Shown one piece after another: positions 1-11,551 of a stretch of 64,000 nucleotides of DNA (its first letter is position 1; every line of letters begins with the position of its first letter). This DNA is from Aculops lycopersici (lineage: Eukaryota; Arthropoda; Arachnida; Trombidiformes; Eriophyidae): NCBI GenBank assembly GCA_015350385.1, contig WNKI01000003.1:1211730-1275729 (forward strand), written 5' to 3'. Both the position numbers and the translations under genes were made by a program. The notes beneath the pieces were generated by a model. That model searched no databases and was not told the origin of the DNA. It saw nothing but the letters and a program-made list of their open reading frames with translations.

Positions 1-185
1 TGCTCGGACAGAACAATTTATAGAGGAACTATCAAACTATTTCTAGTCACATTAACCACACACGTTTAGACCATAACAATGACGTCCCAAGCTTGAGTCA
101 CTAAGTTGTACCGATACGGCTGACCCCAGGACCAAGCGTCAAAACTAAAATCAAGAGTGAATAACATCAAAATTATATCAAAAAT
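1..185. other. 5' flank of the ABCC gene
   Basis: Short AT-rich stretch in front of the ABCC start codon. I see no clear TATA box and no coding sequence. It presumably holds the 5' untranslated region and part of the promoter; the left part of the intergenic region lies outside the window. Confidence 0.4.
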
Positions 186-3100
186 ATGGGCCCAGCACCT
201 CCGTTTATCCTGGAACTCTGTGATTCGGAGTTCTTGGATCTCAACATAACTTGGAACACCCAGCAACCAAGATTTAGCCCATGTTTCAGGGATACAATCT
301 TAGTTTGGCTTCCGGCAATCATATTCGCCGTTTGTATGCTCGCGGAATCAGTCCACTTGCACCAGGACAAGCTGAAGCAAATCAATCCAATACCATGGAA
401 CAAATTCAATATATTTAGGCTGTTTATTACATTTGTGTTGTTTCTAATCAAAACCACCGAGGCCGCTAGTTATATTTACATAATTATATTTGGAGCGACA
501 ACCATAGATAATCAAAATGTGTTAACAACGCCGGTGGTACCCAACCAAGAACAGGTGGTTGCAACTTACCAAGAGGGTAAGGTTTTGGTTGTCTCATCAT
601 TTTTAGCACCTATTATTCAAGCAACATGCCACCTAGTACTTATATTTGTTTATTATAAACAACGAAAGATCGGTCGCCATACAAGTGGACCAGTTTGGTT
701 CTATCTAGTTGCCGCTCTACTCGGTGGACTTGTTGATTTTTATTCAACCCTAGCGGATGTCAGACCGGCTACTTTGAATATTGTAGAATTCGTTGTAGAC
801 ATAACTCACTTCCCAATTTTGTTACTATTGTTTATACTAGAATGTAGCGGCGATTATTCGGCAGTAAAGTCCAATGATGATCCATCAGATGTGAGACCAG
901 AATCACCTGAACTCAAGACTAGCTTTGCCGCCGACATAACTTTTTGTTGGTATGGCAAATTCTTGTGGTTCGGCTACAAATCACGTATTGCTATGACGGA
1001 TTTGTGGAAAACATTGATACGAGATAAATCAAGCGCTTTGGTTCCATTATTTCGGGAATCTTGGATTAGAGTAAACAAGAAAACAAAGGGTGATAAGTAC
1101 AAGTTAGTAAATGGAAGATTTCAGCAAGCTAACACGATTTTCTCCGTTTTGTTCAAGATGTTTTGGGATCAGTTTCTTTTCGCTGCCTCACTGAAGTTAC
1201 TGCAAGATATTCTACAATACACAACACCTATGATATTGAAGCAACTCCTAGCCTTCATGTCCGATGATACCGATCCCATTTGGCACGGGGTTTTATTTGC
1301 GTTATTGCTCTTGATTGTACCAAGTGTTCAATCTTTAATTTTGAGCAACTACTTTCATTGCATGCAACTTATTGGTTTGCATATGAAAACTATGATAATT
1401 GGCGCAGTCTATCGAAAAGCTCTAGTGCTTAGTGGATCCTCTCGGCAACAGTCAACAAGTGGCGAGATTGTGAACCTGATGGCAGTCGATTCGCAGAGAT
1501 TTCAGGAATTGTCGCTATACGTTAATCTAATTTGGAGCGCACCTGTACAAATCCTACTGGCCATCGTCCTTCTATACCGAGAGCTTGGATGGTCCATATT
1601 TGCCGGTGTTATTTGCATGTGTCTATTTTTACCTGCAAATGCATACCTCGCAAACAGAATCAAGTTAACTCAAATTAAGGTGATGAAACTCAAGGACGAT
1701 AGAGTGAAACAAATGAATGAATTGCTAGGTGGCATAAAGGTTATCAAGCTTTATGCTTGGGAAAATTCATTCATAGAGAATCTATTTGCATTTAGAAACA
1801 GGGAGCTATCCTTCTTAAATCGGATACTGAATTTGGATGCCGTGCAAACTTTCCTATGGCAATGTAGTCCCTTTGTGGTGGCTTTAGTGACCTTTGCCGT
1901 CTATGTCAACGCGGATGATGCCAACATTTTGGACGCCGAGAAAGCATTCGTTTCGATATCACTCTTCAATTTGCTAAGATTCCCATTGACTATGCTACCC
2001 AATTTGGTCACCTCACTTGTGCTCACAATGGTCTCGGCAAAGCGATTGAATCGATTCTTGAATAGTAACGAGCTTATTAAGTACGTTACCAGGAACGAGG
2101 AGTTGGAGGCGATTGCTATTGAGGGTGGAACTCTGAGTTGGTCTCAGGAGGATGGAAATCAGGACAATGGAGAGATGGAAAAAGTGTCAGCAAATGCTAT
2201 GCAAAGCGCAACTCTTAAGGATATCGACCTACATGTGAAACCTAAACAGTTTGTTGCAATTGTCGGTCAGGTAGCAAGTGGAAAGAGTTCTTTATTAGCC
2301 TCGATCTTGGGCGAGATGCATAGGGTATCAGGAAGGTTTAATGTGAGCAAGTCGCTTAGCATAGCTTATGTGCCTCAGCAAGCTTGGATCCAGAACATGA
2401 CTGTCAGAGATAATATTTTATTTGGTTCAGCCTACGACGAGGAACGATACAAACAGGTACTGAAGGTCTGCTGTCTGCAAGCCGATTTGGATACCTTACC
2501 CGGCGGAGATCAGGCGGAAATTGGAGAGAAAGGAATCAATTTGTCAGGTGGCCAGAAGCAGAGGGTAAGCTTGGCGCGAGCTTGCTATTCAAACAGTGAT
2601 ATTTTCCTACTGGACGATCCACTTTCTGCCTTAGATTCCCACGTTGCAATGAGTGTATATGAACAAGTATTGAGCTCCTCGACTGGTCTATTACGCAACA
2701 AAACTCGAGTATTGGCAACTAATAGTTTGTTTGTCTTACCACACGTTGATCAAATTGTTGTGCTAGATAACGGTAGAGTGGTTGAGTGTGGCACTTATCG
2801 CGAGTTGATGGCTATTGAGACTGGATATCTAAGCGAGTTCATGCGCCAGTATTCTGTCTCTCAGGAATCCGAGGAGTCGCAGGAAGACGGTCCAGATACA
2901 ACCAAAAAGTCAGTAAGTAGACAAACTAGTCAAGATACGACAGTAACCGAAGGAGCCAAATCGCTAGGTGGTCGGACGGTTAGCATTAGTGAGCCCACCA
3001 AATCCGAGAGGGACCTCAAGAGTTTAGAATCCATCCCACAGCATAAGCAAACAGGCGATATTGGCCGATTAGTTGAGATTGAGAAGATCGAAATGGGCAG

Positions 3101-4868
3101 TGTCGACTACAAGGTTTACCTCCAATACTTCAAGGCAGTATCGATAATTTGGATTTCCTTCGTATTGTTGTCGCTCATCGGATCTACCATATTCAATGTG
3201 GCCACCAACTTATGGCTCTCCGTTTGGGCCTCTGATTCCGAGGATCCAGAGAAGGCTCAAGATACTGGACTCAAGACTCTTAGATTGAGTATCTACGCAC
3301 TATTCGGTGGCTTGCAATGTTTTACCGTCCTTACGGGATCATTAGCTTTGAGCCGGGGAGCAGTGAGAGCTAGCAACAGGTTGCATGCCAGTTTGTTGGG
3401 TCGAGTTATGCATTCTCCTATGGCATTCTTCGACACTACACCTATTGGACGTATTGTGAATCGTTTTGCCAAAGATATTGACGTTGTGGACTCGACAATT
3501 CCAGGTACATTCAGGAGTTGGATCAATTGTTCATTGCAGGTTATCAGCACCCTTTTCGTTATTTGCTACTCCTTTCCCACCTTTTTCATTATCGTTATAC
3601 CGCTTGTTGTGATCTACGGCATGATTCAAAAGATATTCATCGTCACAACAAGGCAACTAAAGCGTTTGGAATCAACCACTAGGTCGCCCATCTACTCAAA
3701 CTTCAACGAAACTCTGTCGGGAATCAGCTGCATTCGTGCTTATAATTCAGTAGATCGATTTGTCGAGTACTCAGACAATTTGGTTGATAGAAACAACTCT
3801 TGCTCCTACCCAAACATTGTGGCCAACAGGTGGCTATCCATTCGACTGGAGTTCTTCGGTAATCTGATAACCGCCACCTCAGCTTTATTTTCTGTCTATT
3901 ACAAGGGCAGCATTGGTGCTGGAGTTGCAGGTTTAACTATATCATACTCGTTGAGTATCACTCAAACTCTCAGTTGGTTGGTTAGAATGACCAGTGACCT
4001 AGAGACTCATATTGTGAGCGTTGAGAGGATATTAGAATACATGAGGAACAAGCAGGAGGATCTATGGATCAAAGACGACCGCCGACCGCCAGGCGATTGG
4101 CCCAAAGAGGGGGCAATCCAGATTCAAAACTACAGCACTAGATATAGAGAGGACACTGACTTAGTGCTCAAAGATCTGACTATAGATATAAAGCCACGTG
4201 AGAAGATCGGTATTGTGGGTAGAACTGGTTCAGGTAAATCAAGTCTCTCATTGTCATTGTTCCGTATACTAGAACCAAGTACTGGAAAGATTATAATCGA
4301 TGGCTGCAACTTGACGGATTATGGTCTACATGATATTAGATCTAAACTTACAATCATACCCCAAGATCCAGTTTTGTTCTCGGGAAGTCTGCGCTTCAAT
4401 TTGGACCCATTGAAGTTGTATACCGACCTCGAAATTTGGCGAGCTCTTGAGCTGGCCCACCTGAAGCCCTACATCTTGACCTTGGAGAATGGATTGGATT
4501 ACAAGGTTAGTGAGTATGGTGAAAACTTTAGTGTTGGACAGAGGCAACTGATTTGTCTTGCTCGAGCTATACTGAGGAAGTCGCGCATTTTGATCTTGGA
4601 CGAGGCGACCGCCTCGGTGGATGTTGAAACCGACAATATTGTCCAAAAGACGATAAGAGAAATCTTTAGCGATTGCACAATCATTACCATAGCTCATAGA
4701 CTGCATACCATTCTAGATTCCGATCGAATTCTGGTGCTAGAGTTTGGTCATGTCAAGGAGCTCGATAGTCCTGCTAACTTAATCTCAAACCCAAATACTG
4801 CATTTGCCTCGCTAGTGCGAGACTCTAGAATTGATACTTCGACCATCATTAACAATAAGAAAGCTTGA
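186..4868 (+). CDS. ABCC/MRP-type full ABC transporter (multidrug resistance-associated protein)
   Basis: A 1560-residue, single-exon ABC transporter of subfamily C, expected to export glutathione, glucuronide or sulfate conjugates and other organic anions at the expense of ATP. The N-terminus has the MRP1-like start (FCDSEFLDLNITW-type pattern read here as LCDSEFLDLNITW) followed by a five-span TMD0 (about residues 35-240) and the L0 linker, so it is a long MRP1/2/3-like protein. TMD1 covers about 320-600 and TMD2 about 985-1270. NBD1 has Walker A GQVASGKSS (694-702), signature LSGGQ (786-790) and Walker B IFLLDDPLSALD (806-817). NBD2 has Walker A GRTGSGKSS (1345-1353), signature FSVGQ (about 1448-1452) and Walker B ILILDEATASVD (1468-1479). 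The degenerate NBD1 Asp-Asp and catalytic NBD2 Asp-Glu pairs fit the ABCC rule of one weak ATP site. The start ATG at 186 matches the family N-terminus. The stop is TGA followed at once by TAA. Confidence 0.95.
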   Translation: MGPAPPFILELCDSEFLDLNITWNTQQPRFSPCFRDTILVWLPAIIFAVCMLAESVHLHQDKLKQINPIPWNKFNIFRLFITFVLFLIKTTEAASYIYIIIFGATTIDNQNVLTTPVVPNQEQVVATYQEGKVLVVSSFLAPIIQATCHLVLIFVYYKQRKIGRHTSGPVWFYLVAALLGGLVDFYSTLADVRPATLNIVEFVVDITHFPILLLLFILECSGDYSAVKSNDDPSDVRPESPELKTSFAADITFCWYGKFLWFGYKSRIAMTDLWKTLIRDKSSALVPLFRESWIRVNKKTKGDKYKLVNGRFQQANTIFSVLFKMFWDQFLFAASLKLLQDILQYTTPMILKQLLAFMSDDTDPIWHGVLFALLLLIVPSVQSLILSNYFHCMQLIGLHMKTMIIGAVYRKALVLSGSSRQQSTSGEIVNLMAVDSQRFQELSLYVNLIWSAPVQILLAIVLLYRELGWSIFAGVICMCLFLPANAYLANRIKLTQIKVMKLKDDRVKQMNELLGGIKVIKLYAWENSFIENLFAFRNRELSFLNRILNLDAVQTFLWQCSPFVVALVTFAVYVNADDANILDAEKAFVSISLFNLLRFPLTMLPNLVTSLVLTMVSAKRLNRFLNSNELIKYVTRNEELEAIAIEGGTLSWSQEDGNQDNGEMEKVSANAMQSATLKDIDLHVKPKQFVAIVGQVASGKSSLLASILGEMHRVSGRFNVSKSLSIAYVPQQAWIQNMTVRDNILFGSAYDEERYKQVLKVCCLQADLDTLPGGDQAEIGEKGINLSGGQKQRVSLARACYSNSDIFLLDDPLSALDSHVAMSVYEQVLSSSTGLLRNKTRVLATNSLFVLPHVDQIVVLDNGRVVECGTYRELMAIETGYLSEFMRQYSVSQESEESQEDGPDTTKKSVSRQTSQDTTVTEGAKSLGGRTVSISEPTKSERDLKSLESIPQHKQTGDIGRLVEIEKIEMGSVDYKVYLQYFKAVSIIWISFVLLSLIGSTIFNVATNLWLSVWASDSEDPEKAQDTGLKTLRLSIYALFGGLQCFTVLTGSLALSRGAVRASNRLHASLLGRVMHSPMAFFDTTPIGRIVNRFAKDIDVVDSTIPGTFRSWINCSLQVISTLFVICYSFPTFFIIVIPLVVIYGMIQKIFIVTTRQLKRLESTTRSPIYSNFNETLSGISCIRAYNSVDRFVEYSDNLVDRNNSCSYPNIVANRWLSIRLEFFGNLITATSALFSVYYKGSIGAGVAGLTISYSLSITQTLSWLVRMTSDLETHIVSVERILEYMRNKQEDLWIKDDRRPPGDWPKEGAIQIQNYSTRYREDTDLVLKDLTIDIKPREKIGIVGRTGSGKSSLSLSLFRILEPSTGKIIIDGCNLTDYGLHDIRSKLTIIPQDPVLFSGSLRFNLDPLKLYTDLEIWRALELAHLKPYILTLENGLDYKVSEYGENFSVGQRQLICLARAILRKSRILILDEATASVDVETDNIVQKTIREIFSDCTIITIAHRLHTILDSDRILVLEFGHVKELDSPANLISNPNTAFASLVRDSRIDTSTIINNKKA

Positions 4869-4907
4869 TAATTATCTCTGTTCGTTTGTTTGTCTGTTGA
4901 GCATAGA

Positions 4908-4913
4908 AATAAA
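4908..4913 (+). promoter_or_regulatory. poly(A) signal of the ABCC gene
   Basis: AATAAA lies 40 bases after the ABCC stop codon, the expected place for 3' end formation and for a short 3' untranslated region. Confidence 0.7.
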
Positions 4914-7900
4914 TTAATCATTATTATAAAAGTCTCAGCTTACATTCCATAATCTCTCACTTTTAGCAACCTGTTATAATTTTGAGTATCGAGTTTTTTT
5001 TCTAGTTTACATTTCTACGATTTCAGTAGAAGAAATCAAAGTAGAAATGAGCAATCAGCGATAGAATAATCGTCCCTTTACTCTCAACTAAATCAAAATA
5101 AATTAACCATAGTCATAGAAATCAAGTGTCGGGCTCAATGTCAAATGCAGCTCATTCGATATGGAAACTGATCACAAAAAGGTGACTCATAATATGAATT
5201 CCTATTAATGATCTCTAGAATCAAATTGGAGCTAAACTCTACCCGAGTCACGTCCAAATCATTGTCAAGTTGTCACTGTTAAGGCTATCTGTGGAAACCA
5301 AATCACTATATTAAATCGATTTAACAAACTATCAATCATCGAACGCTTGATTTTAATGAACTGGTTACCTATCAACAATAATTGGTTAATCATCATTCAT
5401 TTAAGTTCATTCAATTGAATTTTAAGGCGGAGCTCAGTGTTTCATAAAACTTTTAATTCATGGTAAAAGTAAAAGAATAAAAGCAATATAATAGATAATT
5501 CACCCAATCTCTTTATCTGTCGATCTCCAACATTTTAGTTTATTGTCGTGGTTGTCTTTGGTCTACTAACTCAAGAGTCGACGGCTCGTATAGTGGTGTC
5601 GTCGTCACCGTTGCTTCCATTCATAAGCAAGACTAACAAAAAAGTAGCTTTCACAATCATCGACCACAAAATGGCCATGGTACCTGGCCAGGTAAACTTA
5701 CCACCACCACCACCACTGGCCAACTGAGACCCTTAGCACAAAAGTAAAGTCTAATAAACTCCCGCCCTTTGAGTCACACTTCTCAATGAGAGCGCGCGAC
5801 TCGGTGACGCTGGCAAGCTAGTTAACCAGATGAGCCAGTCAGTCAGTCGACTGGCTCTAATCATAACCAACTGCCCACTGGCCAGAAGTCCGTTTCCCTT
5901 GCATTCATCTCAAGGTTAGCAGATAGAAATGTGTGAAATGGGCGGGCGAATTTATTTGAAAATAGTTTGACAGGTGAAACATAATGGCTTTTAGCTGCGC
6001 CCCACATGGATAGAACTAACTAGGAGATGGTCAGAGCGAGATGGACATACGTACAGAGACATGCATTTACATTGTACATACTAACTGTAGTTGGTTGCAC
6101 AGTCAGGCACAATGGCAAGCGCGTAATTTCTCTCGTAAACTCTGGGATGGAAAGAAAGGGAGAAAGAATGGATGTGGTTAGCAATAAGAAAGCGATAGGG
6201 AGAGAGAGACTTGGAGAAAAGAGGAGCCCAGTGAGTTGGACGGAGTGGTAAAAGGATAAACAATGGTGTTACTGTTGCTGCGATTGCTTTTGTAGTGCTA
6301 GAAAACTTTTAGCCCTTTTAGTTAGACAGGCCAAAAGCATTAGCCCACTGACCAGTCTTACAATAAACCGGATAGTTGTTGATGTTGTTGCTTTAGTTTA
6401 GACGCAATCTTTTGCTTATCTCTGTCGAGATCAGCGCGCTAATTTTTGCAAAAAGGAAAACAATCTCACACTTGAAATTTCTAATCAGCCCCCAGTTTAG
6501 TCTAGAATGGATGTCCAACTGAAAGATATTACTTAAAACCAACTTCCTTTTTGAGTAATGATCATCATTAATGTAGTAGTCGTCGACAACATTGCTAACT
6601 AGACGAATGGGCTACATGATCAAGCAAGTGATTAAATTCTTCTGATCGAATATCTGAGGTCAGCGACTCGCCCGCTTATTTACCTGAGAGCGGAACTCAC
6701 CTTCAATGATCAAGTGTACGAATGGGCAAGCCCACGCGAGGTTTTAAAAATTTGAGCGCCCAAGTCAATAAAATGGAATCCGATTCACCTGTTACTTATC
6801 TACTCCAAATATATAGACGCTCTAATCGAAGGATCTTTAAACTTGGCCACTTCCTGGTGACCATCGGCGGCCGAAACGAGAGGAGTGGAGGAGCATCAAT
6901 TCATTTATTTGAATAGTAGAGAAAGAATCGGCGGGCGATAGAGAGAGAGAGAGAGAGAGAAAGAGAGGGCCAAATAGAGAGTACAAAAACCTGGCCTTTC
7001 TTGCCAAATCAATTTTTGGCTCGGTTCCACTTGGTTTTTGGTCTAGCGGCTGGCTAGAAATTCACGGTGGCAAAAGTGATGTTTCATCGAGTCGATCGAT
7101 CAACTCGAATTCGTTGTTACAGGTGAGCGGATGAATAGAACAGAGTAGATTTTACCTATTTCTTTTGTTAGCCTTCTAAGCTAACCGCTTGGTTCATCAT
7201 TTGGCTGGTCGCTTAAGGTTTTGTAAAATTTACAAGTGGTTTTGTAAGCGTGGATTTAAATTGAATATGCTTGCTTCTCTCAATTGTTGTTGCTATGTTA
7301 GTTCTTCTCTCGGCAATTTACCCATCTTTTGGATTGCCCAACCAATAGCCCCATCCCTCGTCTTGAATCCAATTGGCTTTCTTCAGAAGCGAAAAACAAG
7401 TCGTTTGCTATTTTCACACCGAGATCAAAGGAACAACAAACAAACAGAAAATTCTCTTCTTTTTTGTACTCTCTTCTTCGTTTTCCTTTTCTCCACTAGC
7501 CACCGGACTTCTGAGCGCAAATTTATTTCGCCACACTTTGTAGCTCACTGCCGTCGCCGCAAACGTCGGTGGTCATTCAATTCAACAGGTCCCCTTGACA
7601 ATTGGCTTCGTTGCATCACGATATCCAGTGGTCACTATCATGATCGTCGTCATCATATTTGGGCGAGACGAATGCGCTCAATTCCCAGAGTTTGTTTTTT
7701 TCTCCGTTCGTAAGTAGGGTCAAATCTGTATATTTGCCGCCCCCTCTCCCTCTTTGGTCTGATACCGTGAAATTGAATGTGGGAGATAGGAAAAGCGAGC
7801 CACTAGACAAGTGAAATTGTACAACAACAAATTGAAGTCACAGGTTTCATGGTATCCATGTCGAGGGTTTCCTTCGGCCAGCTGGTGGCCAGATAGATTG

Positions 7901-10900
7901 ACCAAATTCCATCCCATTTGCCAGCTGCCACTTCAAACTGATCGATATGATCTCTCTATTCACGTCACCTGATTCAGGGAGATTGGCCATCAATCTCGAA
8001 TTTCGTTGTTGTTCAATAAAAGAGAACACATGGTACTCGGATTGAGGTGGGAAGACAAGCATCGCAACAGGTTGTGTGTCGCAACTCGACCAAACTCGAG
8101 AGAAGAAGAGTGCCGTGGCAAAAACTCCGGTCATCTAATCTCAAGATTTCATTTCAAATACTTGTATCCAATCCAACCCAAAAGAGTGCTTCATAACCTC
8201 GAATATATTCACAGTCGCCGCTACGGCTGCGAGCGTCGTTAGTTCTTTGGTTAGATTGGACATTTGAGTCATGTCAACATTGGGATCTGTTTATCACGAC
8301 GATTGTACCATCCGCTCGTAAGGGAGGAAAAAATAAAACTGGACCCAGGTAAAGATAGATTAGTTTGTTTTTCAAATGCACAAGTGATATGAAACCTGTC
8401 AACCCTTTCTATCCGAGAGAGGAGTTTGCCCTCGAGTCTCGTGTACATTGTGGCCGGCGATTCTGCCTCGAAGCGGTGCTAACAGTGGATAACGCAACTT
8501 ATCCCCAGGTGACAGCCTCCACCTAGCTGGCTAACTGAATGGTGTGTAGCTAGCCGACAAATTACAGGTATATAAATAACAAATTTTTCTCTGGAAATCA
8601 AATAGCCTCAACTCAAGTTTCCAATCTATTGACTGCCAAGAGATTGGAGATTCTCCGTTTATGTCGGGGATGTCGAAGATGACAACAATCGAATGAGTCA
8701 CAATGCATCTTATATGCCAGTGAGGCGATTTAGTGAGAACACAACAAGATCACACTTGGGGCAAGAATTTCAATGGACTTCGACTCACATGACCAAAGTG
8801 GTCGACGACCACAGCAACGAGTTCACTGAGTCCACGTCCGAGTTTAAGTCCCAAGGAAACGCAAAGTGCTCAGGCAATAAAGTGCAACACCTCACATGAC
8901 TGCTAATACCGCTGATATTGTTGCCGCTACCTCGCAGACCTCTCTGCTAATTTAAGTGGCTGCTACTGCTCCGATGCCGCAAAATAGAATCTTACTCAAA
9001 AAGTCTGCCCTTGTTTCTGTGGATAGACAGCTCGATTCGAAGTGAGTTGTGGGCGTTCCGTTGCGTTTCATTCCATTCAGTTCCGTTTCATCAGTAGGCT
9101 AAGCTGAACTAGACACCGGAGCAACAGTAACAACGACGATGGCTCCTGTGTTGTTGTTGTTGTTGTTGTTGTTGTTTTGACAAGACTTTGTCCTGTCAGC
9201 CGGCGGCCAGTTGGCTAGCCAAACTAACAGACGAACGGACCGACCGACAACAAGCTAACAAGCGAGCAAAGTAAATGGCTGGCTTGCCGTAGTCTCTCTC
9301 ACTCTCTCACTATCTCTCCATTTCTCCTGCATACTACCGCTGATTTGCGCTCTTTCCCGCTGATTTACTCGCCTGCCTCTCTATCTTTATCTGACTCAAA
9401 CTAAATAGGAGGACTCTACTCAGTTCAACCCCGTCGCTCACTTACTCGCTACTTCTCGCCACAGTGACGGACTCTCCGGCGCCGGCGCCTGATTGACAGG
9501 CAAAATTGCATAGCCAAGTTCTCGGGTTAGTGAGTTGGTTGCCACTTTACCTTCGGACTTTAACTGCTTCCATTGCTGTGGTTACTGTTGTTGTTGTTGT
9601 TGTTGCTGTTGCATAAATCCAAGTTTGTGAGTGTGTGTGTGTTGTTTTTGTTACCTGTTCGTTGCGAAGTAACTATTCGGGAATCGCCGCCCCAACCGCC
9701 GCAAAAAAAATCGCAGTAGCCTCGCATATGAAGTTTGCTTTTCTCGCTAGCTAGCTGGCCGCCAAGCTACCGGCGGTCAGTTCAGTGTGTCGCTACAATG
9801 AACGAGCAAATGAAGATTGAGCGAGCGAGCGAATGAACGAAACTTGCCTCGAGGCTGCGGAATAAACTCAGATCAATCTGGTCGCCGGCAAACACATTAG
9901 CATTTCTTGTCCGTTGTTTTCCCATTGGTTTTTGGCTAGGAGGCAGTGAATACCGAATAGTGAATGGTGCGGATGGTGGGAAGCGCGACCGTAGCCCGCA
10001 TACCGCTGCGGGCCGGCGCGCTTGCAAATGGGGGCGAAGAACAGAGAGGCGAAGTGGGTGATCTGAGGAGTTGTCTCGAGAAACAGTTGGAGACTTTGCC
10101 CATTAATCTAGTAAGTTTTCTCTCAAAGAGGGGAAAAACAAAGCAAGATTATAATGTGGCGATGGGGGCGTGCAAACGAATGCCCGAAAGTTCGCCGGAC
10201 TGAATGGCCAAACTAGAGGAGAGAAATTTTCAACTGCAACTAAACAAGAAAGTAAAGAGCAACGTTAGCGCGCAACTGCGAAGCCGATAAGTGCGGCGAA
10301 GCTCACACAAGAGAACGAAGTTGTTGCTTGGGAGATGCAAAACGCGGAGAGCGAACTGTAGTTTTAGTTGTTGGATTTTGTTCGTTGTGCAGTAGCAAAG
10401 CGGATTGCAGCAGACTATGCGGCGGGAAGAGTTCGCTCGCCGCCATTGCAACTGCTAGCGAGAGAGAACACTACCTTGTCGTGAGTGCGCGTCTTGAGGT
10501 GGAGAGCGCCTGCGCGCCAGCGAACTTTTCGAGTGACCAATGAGTTGTTGTGCGTTGTGTTGCGTTGCGTTGCGTTACCGCAGCAATGGCGGATGAGCGA
10601 ACAATTGCGCGTCCGTGGGGGAGGTACACAGGCATACATGAGACGCATTGGGTATGGTACAACCAAATAGAGCGCAAAACCCGCAAGTTGCCTACACACA
10701 GCGGCGGCAAAACGACTAGCAGGCTCTAGTCGATAGCCTGCTAGTCCTCTTCACTCGGATCGCCGCCTCACTACTGCTGCTGCTGCCCCCTCGGGCGCAA
10801 CGACTCGGACCAACGGGCGGGCGAGCGAACGAACTACGGACGCCATTGCTGGCCGTTCCGCCGCCTGCGGCTCAAACTGCTCATGCCACTCGCATTTCGC

Positions 10901-11551
10901 TAGCCAGAGAGTGAGAGAGTCGAGCGAATTGTGCGCAATGGCGAACCCGGCTTGCGTGCTACTTACCACAACTCGCTATCCATCGTTCCACTCAGATATC
11001 TACGCGCAGTAGCTAGGTGGCTGAAATTCCATAGCGAATGTAAGAAGTTTTAGTCCAGGAAGAGGAGAGAGGGAATACGAGAGAGCGAAACTTTCTCTGC
11101 GAAAGTTACGAGAGAGAGAGAAAGAGACTGGGGCGCGTATCGGAGGCGAGCTCTTTGCGCACAAATACACACACACATCTCGGCAACTAGAGCTTTGCAG
11201 ATGAGTAGTAAGCTACTAGCCTTTAACGGTGGCGACCGCACACTCAGACACCAACGAGCTAGCGAACGCAACTCGCTTACTTTCACTGTACTTTCACGCA
11301 CAAGCTGCAGTGATGCCGTCGCCAAGTCGACTAGCACAACAACTATGAAGATTACGTAGACGGAGGCGACAGATACGCAAGCTGATATCATTATTACTAT
11401 TATCATTATTATTTTATTTTTATTGTTATTATTAGGAAGCATACATTTATATATTAATACAAAAAAAATCGAAGATTACTCACTTACCTATCTCTTTGAT
11501 ACACCAAATTGAGCCCACCAAAGAAACCAAGCTCACCCCAAGGCCGGCGAC
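4914..11551. other. long non-coding region between ABCC and SHANK
   Basis: No convincing coding region. The first 1.5 kb is AT-rich. From about 9 kb the sequence turns GC- and CpG-rich with many short repeats: (GA)n at 6939-6967, (GTT)n at 9150-9176 and 9584-9612, a TTGCG-type pentamer run near 10548-10580, (GA)n near 11110-11128, (CA)n near 11166-11177, and an ATT-rich run at 11388-11434. The GC-rich 10.2-11.4 kb part is a plausible promoter and 5' untranslated region for SHANK. Several open frames of 60-170 codons exist but are low complexity or rely on non-ATG starts, and none resembles a known family. Confidence 0.5.
9150..9176. repeat. (GTT)n microsatellite
   Basis: About nine tandem GTT units in non-coding DNA. 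A second, interrupted GTT run follows at about 9584-9612. Confidence 0.85.

Noticed and set aside
694..702. Unusual NBD1 Walker A (GQVASGKSS, protein residues of the ABCC gene) as a sign of an inactive transporter
   Set aside because: The required G-x4-G-K-S pattern is intact, and ABCC NBD1 is naturally variable, so this is not evidence of loss of function.
7189..7713. A 174-codon plus-strand open frame between ABCC and SHANK
   Set aside because: It begins at a TTG, has no domain, and its C-terminal part is basic low-complexity sequence typical of chance translation of GC-rich DNA.
11478..11492. Minus-strand splice donor TAG|GTAAGTGAG just before SHANK
   Set aside because: A fine donor by sequence, but no coding exon lies upstream of it on the minus strand; antisense frames there are shadows of SHANK.
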